From NCBI GenBank assembly GCA_016715885.1, contig JADJXL010000026.1, positions 1-64,000 on the forward strand: a stretch of 64,000 nt of DNA. Direction: 5' to 3'. The notes below the pieces were generated by a model that worked only from the letters and a program-made list of their open reading frames with translations, did not search any database and was not told the DNA's origin. The stretch comes from Polyangiaceae bacterium. Its GTDB lineage: Bacteria; Myxococcota_A; Polyangia; Polyangiales; Polyangiaceae. The position numbers and the translations under genes were made by a program. Shown here one piece after another: positions 28,195-36,175 of this stretch (the stretch's first letter is position 1; the number at the start of each line of letters is the position of its first letter).

Positions 28195-28424
28195 CTCCGG
28201 ATGACGAGGGCGTTCAGGTTCGTCCGCCCTCGCTTCCCGAAGGTGTGCTTGCCGTGCGAATCGGCCCTGGGGCGAATTGCTCGTCGGCAGGCAGCGCGAT
28301 CGACATTCTGTTTTACGGGAGCGTGATTGCGTCAGCGCTCGCCGTGGCGCTCGCCGCTGCACTGCCTCTCAAGGCACGTCAGGAGCGCACGGAAGAACAA
28401 GGCGAGAGCGACGAAGAGCGCTAG
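28191..28424 (+). CDS. Small single-pass membrane protein coupled to the DUF3857 gene
   Basis: GTG 28191 overlaps the previous stop by four bases (GTGA). The 77-residue product has a polar N-terminus (PPSLPEGVLAVRIGPGANC), the short motif GANCSSAGSAIDILFYG, one transmembrane helix (VIASALAVALAAALPL) and an acidic tail. The GPGANCSS/GS-like stretch recurs in small proteins of this phylum as far as I recall, without known function. It ends with a four-base overlap against the 3' end of carB. Coupling suggests a helper of the DUF3857 protein in the membrane. Confidence 0.65.
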   Translation: MTPDDEGVQVRPPSLPEGVLAVRIGPGANCSSAGSAIDILFYGSVIASALAVALAAALPLKARQERTEEQGESDEER

Positions 28425-31400
28425 CGGGCGGCAGACGAGCCGTTCCACTCCTGCAGGCTCCGAACCTGATACGCGGCCTGCGTGTCGTTTGCGTTCGCTT
28501 CGAGGACTTCCGTGGCAGCCATCGCCGCCGCGACCGTCGTGAAGTACGGAATGTTTGCAAGCAAAGCATTCCGCCGAATCGCGTAGCTATCTCGAATCGA
28601 TCGAGCGCCCACGGTCGTGTTGACGACGAGCGAGACGTCGCCTGATTTGATGGCATCGACGACGTGCGGCGAACCTTCGGCGACCTTGCGAATGCGCGTC
28701 GTCGGAATGCGAGCGCGCTCGAAGGCAGCAGCCGTGCCGGCGGTAGCCATGATGGTGAACCCGAGCGCATGAAGACGTCTCGCTACCACGCAAGCGCCGG
28801 GTTTGTCGTCGTCCTTCACGGAGATGAACGCGGTTCCACTCGTGGGTAACTTCATCCCTGACCCGCTCAAGGCTTTGCCGAACGCGTGCGCAAAGCTCGT
28901 CGCGATGCCCATGACTTCGCCGGTCGAACGCATCTCCGGTCCAAGCTGCGTGTCGACGCCAGGGAATTTCGCGAATGGAAACACCGACTCTTTTACCGCG
29001 ACGTGCCCCGGCCTCACGCCATCGGTCACGCCCAGCTCGGCGAGGGTTTTTCCTGCCATCACCTGCGCGGCGATCTTCGCCAGCGGGCGGCCCGTTGCTT
29101 TGGACACAAACGGAACCGTTCGCGATGCGCGCGGGTTGACTTCGAGCACGTAGATCACGTTGCCCTTGACCGCGAACTGCACGTTCATCAGCCCCACGAC
29201 ACCCAGCTCGAGCGCAAGCTGCCGCGTCTGCTCTTCGATCGACGCGATCACATCGAGCGGCAGCGAATACGGCGGAAGCACGCACGCTGAGTCGCCGGAG
29301 TGAATCCCCGCTTCTTCGATGTGCTGCATCACGCCACCGATGACGACCTGCTGTCCGTCACCAATCGCGTCCACGTCCACTTCGATCGCATCCTTGAGGA
29401 ACTCGTCGACGAGGATGGTGCGCGTACCGGCTTCCTGCGCAGCTTCGACGGCCGCGTGGATGTACGCTTCGAGCTCGCTTTGCTCGTGACAGATCATCAT
29501 CGCGCGCCCGCCGAGCACGTACGACGGCCGCACGAGCACGGGGAAACCAATGTCCTTGGCCGCTGCGATCGCTTCGTCGACGCTTTCGGCAATCGCCGCG
29601 CGTGGACGGCGCAGACCGAGCTTGGTCAGGAGCTGATCGAAACGGCCGCGGTCTTCAGCGCGATCGATCGCATCGGCCGACGTACCGAGGAGCGGAATGC
29701 CCGCACGTGACAGAGGCACCGCGAGCTTCAACGGGGTTTGTCCTCCGTACTGCACGACGACGCCCACGAGCTCGCCGTCTCGTCGTTCTTCGTCACAAAT
29801 CGCCATGACGTCTTCGAACGTGAGCGGTTCGAAGTAGAGGCGATTCGAGGTGTCGTAATCGGTCGACACCGTCTCGGGATTGCAGTTGACCATGATGGTC
29901 TCGAACCCGAGGTCACGCAGGGCAAACGCTGCGTGGACGCAGCAGTAATCGAACTCGATGCCTTGCCCGATGCGATTCGGCCCGCCGCCCAAGATGATCA
30001 CTTTGCGCCGATCGCTCGGCGCCGCTTCGCTTTCTTGCTCGAACGTCGAGTACAGGTACGGCGTCTTCGCGACGAACTCTGAGGCGCACGTATCGACGCG
30101 GCCAAACACCGCACGCGTGCCTTGTTCGACGCGCAGGGCGCGCACTTCATCCGCGGACTTGCCCGACAAACGAGCGATGGTTTTGTCCGAAAAACCGTGC
30201 CGTTTCACCTCGCGTAAGAGGCTTGCATCGACGGGACCTTTTTCGATGCGCTTCTCGAGCTCCACGATCCGCGCGAGCTGCAGCAGAAACCACGGATCGA
30301 TCTTCGTGAGCGCGTGGATCTCTTCGAGGGAGATGCCAAGACGAACCGCATCGGCCACGTGAAACAAGCGTTCCGCCGACGGTACGCCTACGAGCTTTCG
30401 CAATGCATCGACGAGATCCTCGCGGCTTGCAGGTGGCAACTGCACAGGAACGGACGGCTCGCGCGGCGCATCCATGAGCAGGTCGCGCGTCGAGTTCGGG
30501 TCACCACCGAGCTGTCGATAATCTACTTTGTCCAGCAACGAATCGACGCCATCGCGGCCAATCTCGAGCGATCGTGCTGCTTTCTGAAGTGCTTCGGTGA
30601 ACGTGCGCCCGATCGACATCGCTTCGCCGACGCTCTTCATTTGCGGCCCCAGACGACGATCGGCTCCGGGGAATTTTTCGAAGGCAAACCTCGGCCACTT
30701 CACCACGACGTAATCGATCGTCGGTTCGAACGCGGCGCTCGTTCCGGTGATGTCGTTCGTGAGCTCGTCCAGGCGATACCCAACGGCAAGCTTCGTGGCG
30801 ATCTTCGCGATCGGATATCCCGTTGCTTTCGATGCCAGCGCACTCGAACGCGACACGCGCGGATTCATCTCGATGACGAACACGCGCCCATCGGCGGGAT
30901 TGATGGCGAATTGCACATTCGATCCGCCCGTTTCCACGCCGATCTCGGTCATCACTGCACGCGCCGCGTCACGCAGCCGCTGGTATTCGCGATCGGTCAA
31001 CGTCATCGCAGGCGCACACGTGATCGAGTCGCCCGTGTGCACACCCATCGGATCGATGTTTTCGATGGAGCAGACGACGATGAAGTTATCGGCACGGTCG
31101 CGAATGACTTCGAGCTCGAACTCTTTCCAACCGAGCACGCTTTCTTCGATCAACGTCTCGCGCGTCGGAGATTGCTCGATGGCCCAGCGAACCTTCGCTT
31201 CCAGCTCTGCCGGCTTGAAAGCGATGCCGCCACCCGTGCCTCCAAGCGTGAAGCTCGGCCTGACGATGATGGGATAACCGAGCGGCTCGCCCCACGGTCC
31301 CGACTTTTCTGCAAGAGCACGTGCTTCTTCGACGGACTTCACGTGTCCCGATCGCGGGCAGGACAAACCCACGCGAGCCATTGCTTCTTTGAAGAGTTGT

Positions 31401-31786
31401 CGATCTTCGGCTTTGCGAATTGCAACGGGCTTTGCGCCGATCAGTTCGACATTGAACCGATCGAGCACGCCCTCGTCGTGCAGCGCGAGCGCGAGGTTCA
31501 GGGCCGTTTGACCTCCAAGCGTCGGCAGGATCGCATCGGGGCGGTCTCTTTCGATGATCGCCGTCAGCGTCGGCACATCGAGCGGCTCGACGTACGTCCG
31601 GTACGCGAGCTCTGGATCGGTCATGATCGTTGCGGGATTCGAATTGACGAGGATCACCTCGTACCCCTCGGCGGCGAGCGCTTTTGCGCCCTGAGCCCCC
31701 GAGTAGTCGAATTCGCACGCTTGACCGATGATGATCGGCCCCGAGCCGATGAGCAGAATCTTCTTTAGATCGTCGCGTCGCGGCAT
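28421..31786 (-). CDS. carB: Carbamoyl-phosphate synthase large subunit
   Basis: CarB makes carbamoyl phosphate from glutamine-derived ammonia, bicarbonate and two ATP for pyrimidine and arginine synthesis. 1121 residues, uninterrupted. N-terminal ATP-grasp half: KKILLIGSGPIIIGQACEFD, NSNPATIMTDPELAYRTYVE, TLGGQTALNLALAL, NPADGRVFVIEMNPRVSRSS. Second half: KVIILGGGPNRIGQGIEFDY, VNCNPETVSTDYDTSNRLYF, VVQYGGQTPLKLA, YVLEVNPRASRTVPFVSKAT. The C-terminal MGS-like allosteric domain (FISVKDDDKPGACVVARRL onwards) is present and about 30 residues longer than in E. coli. carA is not adjacent. Confidence 0.98.
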   Translation of the reverse strand: MPRRDDLKKILLIGSGPIIIGQACEFDYSGAQGAKALAAEGYEVILVNSNPATIMTDPELAYRTYVEPLDVPTLTAIIERDRPDAILPTLGGQTALNLALALHDEGVLDRFNVELIGAKPVAIRKAEDRQLFKEAMARVGLSCPRSGHVKSVEEARALAEKSGPWGEPLGYPIIVRPSFTLGGTGGGIAFKPAELEAKVRWAIEQSPTRETLIEESVLGWKEFELEVIRDRADNFIVVCSIENIDPMGVHTGDSITCAPAMTLTDREYQRLRDAARAVMTEIGVETGGSNVQFAINPADGRVFVIEMNPRVSRSSALASKATGYPIAKIATKLAVGYRLDELTNDITGTSAAFEPTIDYVVVKWPRFAFEKFPGADRRLGPQMKSVGEAMSIGRTFTEALQKAARSLEIGRDGVDSLLDKVDYRQLGGDPNSTRDLLMDAPREPSVPVQLPPASREDLVDALRKLVGVPSAERLFHVADAVRLGISLEEIHALTKIDPWFLLQLARIVELEKRIEKGPVDASLLREVKRHGFSDKTIARLSGKSADEVRALRVEQGTRAVFGRVDTCASEFVAKTPYLYSTFEQESEAAPSDRRKVIILGGGPNRIGQGIEFDYCCVHAAFALRDLGFETIMVNCNPETVSTDYDTSNRLYFEPLTFEDVMAICDEERRDGELVGVVVQYGGQTPLKLAVPLSRAGIPLLGTSADAIDRAEDRGRFDQLLTKLGLRRPRAAIAESVDEAIAAAKDIGFPVLVRPSYVLGGRAMMICHEQSELEAYIHAAVEAAQEAGTRTILVDEFLKDAIEVDVDAIGDGQQVVIGGVMQHIEEAGIHSGDSACVLPPYSLPLDVIASIEEQTRQLALELGVVGLMNVQFAVKGNVIYVLEVNPRASRTVPFVSKATGRPLAKIAAQVMAGKTLAELGVTDGVRPGHVAVKESVFPFAKFPGVDTQLGPEMRSTGEVMGIATSFAHAFGKALSGSGMKLPTSGTAFISVKDDDKPGACVVARRLHALGFTIMATAGTAAAFERARIPTTRIRKVAEGSPHVVDAIKSGDVSLVVNTTVGARSIRDSYAIRRNALLANIPYFTTVAAAMAATEVLEANANDTQAAYQVRSLQEWNGSSAAR

Positions 31787-31862
31787 CGGGCGGGCGGGTT
31801 AGCACCTTCGCCGTGGTACGTCGATGAAGTCGCCGTGCGACATGACAGAGCGGCCTCTTCCG

Positions 31863-33398
31863 TTAGAAGTCCAAACTCGACACGAAGACCTCTTGGAAAT
31901 CGTCGCGCATCGCCAGTTCCACGTGATGCAGGCGCGATCGCACATCTGCGAGCCGAGCGCGCACGCTCGCTGGATCTCGCGCGAAGTGCGTCGCCCCGTC
32001 GAGCGCGGCGTTGCCGATCGCATGCACCACGGATGGATCCACCTCGGGAAGCATCCCGAGCCGAATGGCGACGTCGTGATGCAAGTTCGCTCCAAACGCG
32101 CCTGCAAGCAGCACGCTCGCAAGGTCTGCATCGCGAATCCCCGCCACGCGGCAAAGCAGTTTCGTCGCGGCTCGAAGCGCGCCCTTCGCGAGTTGCAGCT
32201 CGCGGATGTCCATCTGCAAGAGATCCACGCCTCGCGCGAGCGTGATCCGATCATCCCCCGACGCGATCGCTCCATCACGTGCAACCAGACCCGCGCGCAC
32301 CAGCTCTCCGAGCACTTCCAGCAGTCCCGTTCCGCAGATCCCTTTTGCTTTTCCCGAGCCAATCGTCGTCGGCCGTATCGCTCCGTCTTCGCGCACGTCG
32401 ATGCGCACGATCGCGCCTGTTTCCGCGCGCATGCCGACCGAAATGTTGCCTCCTTCGAAAGCAGGTCCTGCCGGTGTCGACGCTGCGTACAGCACGCCCT
32501 TGTGCGCGAGCACGATCTCCGTATTCGTACCGATGTCGATCAGCATCCGCGACGAACCGAGCCTGTCGAGATCCGTCGCCACGATCGCGGCAGCCGTGTC
32601 ACCTCCGACGAAGGAGCCGAGGAGCGGGAACGTCGTGAAGGTCTCACCGGACAAACCCCAGTCTTTGGGCGATCCCGTGCGCTCTTCGAAAAACGGTGGA
32701 TAATACGGAGCTTCGGCGAGCGACTTGATGTCGGCTCCCCAAAGCAGCGCGGTCATCGCGCTGTTTGCCGCGACAAACCAATGCGAAATTTCGCCATCCT
32801 TGGCGAAGATGCGCCCTCGCGCCGCTTCTTCGAGCATCCGCAGCGTTTCCCGCGCATCCTGGGTCAGCTCGTCACGCGCGGCGGGGCTTTCGAGCGCGTA
32901 TGTCAGGCGCGTCATCACGTCGTGTCCGCGGCGCACTTGCCGGTTCAGCACCGATGCTTCACCGAGGACATCGCCCGTCGCCGGATCGATCGTTCGGAGC
33001 TGAACGCTCGTGGAACCCAGGTCCACGGCTGCGATGGCTTGGTTTGGCAGCGACGTATTGCCGAGGCGCGTCACGGCAGGCGCCGCGCGCAAATCGAAGC
33101 GACTTTGCACTTCGACCGTGACGGGCGTGCGCGGGCGAATGCGGCAAGACAGCCGCAGGCCTTCGCGGAGCATCCCTTCGCTCAGGATCGCGCGGTCTTC
33201 GGGTGTGGGTGGGGCGTTGCCTGCGAGCAGCCGAACGAGGCATTTTCCACACGTTCCGCGTCCTCCGCAGGGCGCATTGATGGCGATACCTTTCGACCGG
33301 GCCACTTCGAGCAGCGAATGTCCTGCATGGAAGTTCACCGTCGTTCGAGCGGCCGCTCCGTCGCTTCCTGGTTCCTCGAAGGTGGCGCGGACGAGCAT
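31863..33398 (-). CDS. Ferredoxin-ASKHA fusion, reductive activator of corrinoid proteins (RACE family)
   Basis: A 511-residue protein with an N-terminal plant-type [2Fe-2S] domain: NAPCGGRGTCGKCLVRLLAG (Cys44, Cys50, Cys53) and a fourth Cys in RLSCRIRP. An ASKHA-type ATPase domain follows: AIAAVDLGSTSVQLRT, MLIDIGTNTEIVLAHKGVL, STPAGPAFEGGNISVGMRAE, GSGKAKGICGTGLLEVL, VLLAGAFGANLHHDVAIRLG. RACE proteins use ATP to reduce cob(II)alamin to the active cob(I) state in methyltransferases. No corrinoid methyltransferase or corrinoid protein gene is in the window, so the partner (perhaps a methionine synthase lacking its own activation domain) is inference. ATG 33398 was chosen; an in-frame ATG at 33416 also fits. 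Divergent from rpmI. Confidence 0.85.
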   Translation of the reverse strand: MLVRATFEEPGSDGAAARTTVNFHAGHSLLEVARSKGIAINAPCGGRGTCGKCLVRLLAGNAPPTPEDRAILSEGMLREGLRLSCRIRPRTPVTVEVQSRFDLRAAPAVTRLGNTSLPNQAIAAVDLGSTSVQLRTIDPATGDVLGEASVLNRQVRRGHDVMTRLTYALESPAARDELTQDARETLRMLEEAARGRIFAKDGEISHWFVAANSAMTALLWGADIKSLAEAPYYPPFFEERTGSPKDWGLSGETFTTFPLLGSFVGGDTAAAIVATDLDRLGSSRMLIDIGTNTEIVLAHKGVLYAASTPAGPAFEGGNISVGMRAETGAIVRIDVREDGAIRPTTIGSGKAKGICGTGLLEVLGELVRAGLVARDGAIASGDDRITLARGVDLLQMDIRELQLAKGALRAATKLLCRVAGIRDADLASVLLAGAFGANLHHDVAIRLGMLPEVDPSVVHAIGNAALDGATHFARDPASVRARLADVRSRLHHVELAMRDDFQEVFVSSLDF

Positions 33399-33443
33399 GT
33401 GGGGCGAGCCTAGCATCAGGATCTGCAATTCGTCGCCTTGGCC

Positions 33444-33473
33444 TTGACAACCCCCGCTCGCGTCCGCCATAAA
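33444..33473 (+). promoter_or_regulatory. Candidate sigma-70 promoter for rpmI-rplT-pheS
   Basis: TTGACA (33444-33449, perfect -35) and CATAAA (33468-33473, 4/6 match to the -10 box) with an 18-base spacer, about 95 bases before the rpmI start. The leader could carry the L20-type autogenous control known for this operon in other bacteria, but no structure was established. Confidence 0.5.
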
Positions 33474-33569
33474 CGCGACCCCGCGCATCTCCCTGGTTCA
33501 ACAGCGTCTCGACGGTCGAGCCGCGGCCTTGGAGAGCGTGAGCCCACTCGTAGAGCGAGAAGGCAAGCC

Positions 33570-33767
33570 ATGCCCAAGATGAAGACAAACCGGGCCGCTG
33601 CAAAGCGATTCCGGGTGACTGGTTCGGGCAAGATCCGCCGCAGCAAGGGCGGTCTGAACCACGGGATGCAGGAGAAGAGCAAGAAGCGTTGCCGCCGTCT
33701 CCGCAAGAACGACATGGTCGACAGCACGATGGAGGTGCGCGTGAAGCTCCTCCTCCCGTATCGCTGA
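33570..33767 (+). CDS. rpmI: Ribosomal protein bL35
   Basis: A 65-residue protein of the large ribosomal subunit. The start MPKMKTNRAAAKRFRVTGSG and the end DSTMEVRVKLLLPYR match the family; SKKRCRRLRKND is the usual middle block. ATG 33570 has a GAGAAGG Shine-Dalgarno seven bases upstream. First gene of rpmI-rplT-pheS; infC, usually the first gene of this operon, is not upstream. Confidence 0.96.
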   Translation: MPKMKTNRAAAKRFRVTGSGKIRRSKGGLNHGMQEKSKKRCRRLRKNDMVDSTMEVRVKLLLPYR

Positions 33768-33807
33768 GCCGCTGCAAGCTCCACGAGCAAGGAAGAGGTA
33801 AAGCGAT

Positions 33808-34158
33808 ATGCCGCGTGTAAAGCGTGGGTTCAAAGCCCGTCGCCGTCGTAACCGCGTTCTGAACCAGACCGAGGGATATTTCCTCGGCAGGAAAAACCGC
33901 TTTCGCCAAGCGGTCGAAGTTCTCCGGCACGCCTGGGAATACGGCTATATCAGCCGTCGCCTGAAGAAGCGGGATTTCCGCAAGCTGTGGATCGCGCGCA
34001 TCAACGCGGCTGCCCGGACGAACGGCACCACGTACTCGCGCCTGATCAATGCGCTGAAGAAGGCGAACATCTCGCTCGATCGCAAGGTCCTCTCCGATAT
34101 TGCGATCCACGATCCCGCATCCTTCACCGCCGTCGTCAAACTCGCGACGAACGGCTAG
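33808..34158 (+). CDS. rplT: Ribosomal protein bL20
   Basis: A 116-residue protein needed for early assembly of the 50S subunit. MPRVKRGFKARRRRNRVLNQ, then EGYFLGRKNRFRQAVEVLRH, KRDFRKLWIARINAAART and TYSRLINALKKANISLDRKV are all standard L20 blocks. ATG 33808 is preceded by GAAGAGG 9 bases upstream. It lies 40 bases after rpmI and 130 bases before pheS. Confidence 0.97.
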   Translation: MPRVKRGFKARRRRNRVLNQTEGYFLGRKNRFRQAVEVLRHAWEYGYISRRLKKRDFRKLWIARINAAARTNGTTYSRLINALKKANISLDRKVLSDIAIHDPASFTAVVKLATNG

Positions 34159-34288
34159 CAGAGCCCGTTGAGTCATCGTCGCGAGCGCCCGAAAGCCGGG
34201 GCGACGGAGCGACGAATCCTCTAGGATTTTGAGCGATGTCGACCGACGATTTCGGGCGTGAGCAGATGAATCAACGGGCGGAGGGAGT

Positions 34289-35350
34289 GTGAGCGACAAA
34301 GATCCCGTCAAGGCCATCGAGGAGGGCCTGGAGGCGCTCGGCACGCGGTATCGCGACGCGTTCGCGGCCGCATCGAGCGAACCGGCCCTCCGTGTCGAGC
34401 ATGCACGCGTGCTCGGCAAAAAGGGTGACCTCACGGCCATCCTCGCGCTCATGCGCCACGTTCCGGCGGACAAGAAAACGGCCGTCGGCAGTCGAGTCAA
34501 TGCGTTCAAGAACGAGGTCGAAGCGGCGTTCGAAGCTCGCCTGCGCGCGATCGCTCGCGCTGCACGCGAAGCCGAGCTTCGCGGATCGCCGTACGACTTG
34601 AGTTTGCCCGGTCGTATCGAAGTTGGTCGTGGCCACTTTCATCCCATTGCTCAGGTTCGAGACGAGCTTTTGGCCATTTTTCGGGACCTCGGTTTCGTCG
34701 CCGAAGCGGGCCCGGAAATCGAGCTCGAGGAAAACAACTTCAGCAAGCTCGCCTTCCCGCCCGATCATCCGGCCACCGACATGCAGGACAGCTTCTGGCT
34801 AGGCCCGGGGCTGCTTCTGCGTACACACACGACCACCGTTCAGCCGCGAGAATTTGCCCTTCGCAAGCCGCCGCTGGCCGTCGTGATGACCGGCGCCGTG
34901 TATCGCCGCGACGACGACGTCACGCACTCGCCGATGTTTCATCAAATCGACGGATTCTTGGTGGACGAGCACGTCAGCATGGCGGAGCTGAAGGGAGTCA
35001 TAACGGCGTTCACCGAGCGTCTTTATGGCTCGGGGATTCCCATTCGTTTTCGGCCAAGCTATTTTCCGTTTGTCGAGCCAGGTGCGGAAGTCGATTGTGG
35101 CTGTGTGTTTTGTGCACGCCCGGACGGCACACACGCTGGCTGTCGCGTGTGCAAACACACCGGATGGCTCGAAGTGCTTGGCTGCGGGATGATTCACCCC
35201 GATGTATTTCGACAATGCGGCTTGGATCCCGAGCGGTACACGGGGTTTGCGTTCGGCCTCGGGCTCGAACGGCTCGCGATGTTGAGGTACGGAATCCCGA
35301 ACATTCGGCTTCTCTTTGAGAGTGATCCGAGGTTTTTGGCTCAGTTCTGA
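34289..35350 (+). CDS. pheS: Phenylalanyl-tRNA synthetase alpha subunit
   Basis: The catalytic class II subunit charging tRNA-Phe. GTG 34289 follows GGAGGGAGT. The 353-residue protein has the N-terminal coiled-coil arm (VEHARVLGKKGDLTAILALM), motif 2 region (HTTTVQPREFALRKPPLAVV), AVYRRDDDVTHSPMFHQIDG and motif 3 near GFAFGLGLERLAMLRYGIPN. A CVFCARPDGTHAGCRVC loop with CxxC pairs in the C-terminal part may bind zinc, an insertion seen in some bacterial PheS. pheT is not downstream, unusual because the two subunits are normally adjacent; it must lie elsewhere. Confidence 0.96.
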   Translation: MSDKDPVKAIEEGLEALGTRYRDAFAAASSEPALRVEHARVLGKKGDLTAILALMRHVPADKKTAVGSRVNAFKNEVEAAFEARLRAIARAAREAELRGSPYDLSLPGRIEVGRGHFHPIAQVRDELLAIFRDLGFVAEAGPEIELEENNFSKLAFPPDHPATDMQDSFWLGPGLLLRTHTTTVQPREFALRKPPLAVVMTGAVYRRDDDVTHSPMFHQIDGFLVDEHVSMAELKGVITAFTERLYGSGIPIRFRPSYFPFVEPGAEVDCGCVFCARPDGTHAGCRVCKHTGWLEVLGCGMIHPDVFRQCGLDPERYTGFAFGLGLERLAMLRYGIPNIRLLFESDPRFLAQF

Positions 35351-36175
35351 TCACCTCGCCGGCGCCTTCCATTTTCATGTGCGCCCCTTGCACATCACCC
35401 GGGGCATCCCTATTAGGCCAGGAGATGCGCGGCTGTCCCGAGTGGATCGAACGCTCGGGTCGCACGTCGAAGACGCATCACGTTGCATTCGGTGGGAAGC
35501 TGCATTTCTGCACTGAAGTGCCGGTCGGTTCTGGCCGTATGTGAATCAGGCATTGCCTGGGGGCTTTACGCGGCACCCTCCGAGTCCGATGGAATCAGAA
35601 AAATAGGATCATGGGCTCTTCACAGGGCTCGACAAGCTGGATCGAGGTCGCAAGTTGCGACCTTCTTCTCGACGTACTGAAAACATTCGAACAGTCGAAA
35701 GCAAAGATTGCGGCGGATCATCCAAGGTCCAGCCGCCGTAGGGATCATCCAGATCCAAACGTTTCACACATGTGAGCGTCGTTCGTCGAAGACACGTCAA
35801 GCATGCAAGGTGCCGCCAAGGCTCCTTTCGGGAAGCGTGAAAACCATGAACAAAGGCGATCAACGAGGTAACCGTCGTTCCTCCGACGCAAAACGCGTCG
35901 CCCGAAAGGGCTCGCGTGCTTCGTTGTCGTCCACGCGTACCCGCGCCATTTCGTCTAGTGAGAATGCGAACCAACCGATAAAGAATGTCGGTCGCGAAGA
36001 TCATATCGGCACGAAATTTGCAGAAAAATCTCCAAACCCGACTGATCTTGCCTCGCACATTGCATCTGTGAACGGTCGCTTTGGCAAGCGGCGTTCACTT
36101 CGAAGCAAATCAGTTGGAATCAACGAGCACCGTCCCCCGTTGTGCCCTCCGCGGGGCGGCGCATCCGAGGCAATC
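35351..36175 (+). other. Long leader before the sigma factor gene
   Basis: 825 bases without a convincing gene. The sigma factor frame is open back to 35708, but third-position GC is clearly lower before 36176, so this is more likely untranslated. Seen: a CCCGAG/CTCGGG hairpin (35437-35459), the 19-base palindrome at 35645-35663 and two direct GGATCATCCA boxes near 35714 and 35744. These could be regulatory; no tRNA or known riboswitch fits. Confidence 0.4.
35645..35663. repeat. Perfect 19-base inverted repeat, possible operator
   Basis: AGGTCGCAA-G-TTGCGACCT, a nine-base perfect dyad around one base, 513 bases before the likely sigma factor start. Its symmetry suits a dimeric repressor or a small hairpin. 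TTCTTCTC follows, only weakly terminator-like. Confidence 0.4.

Noticed and set aside
30314..31768. A 484-codon plus-strand open frame within carB
   Set aside because: Antisense to conserved ATP-grasp motifs of carB; no family features.
35437..35459. tRNA-like hairpin after pheS
   Set aside because: Only one CCCGAG/CTCGGG stem with an 11-base loop; no acceptor, D or T arms, so no tRNA.
35708..36175. N-terminal extension of the sigma factor
   Set aside because: The frame is open, but third-position GC drops and no Shine-Dalgarno is better than the GAGG before ATG 36176; not fully excluded.
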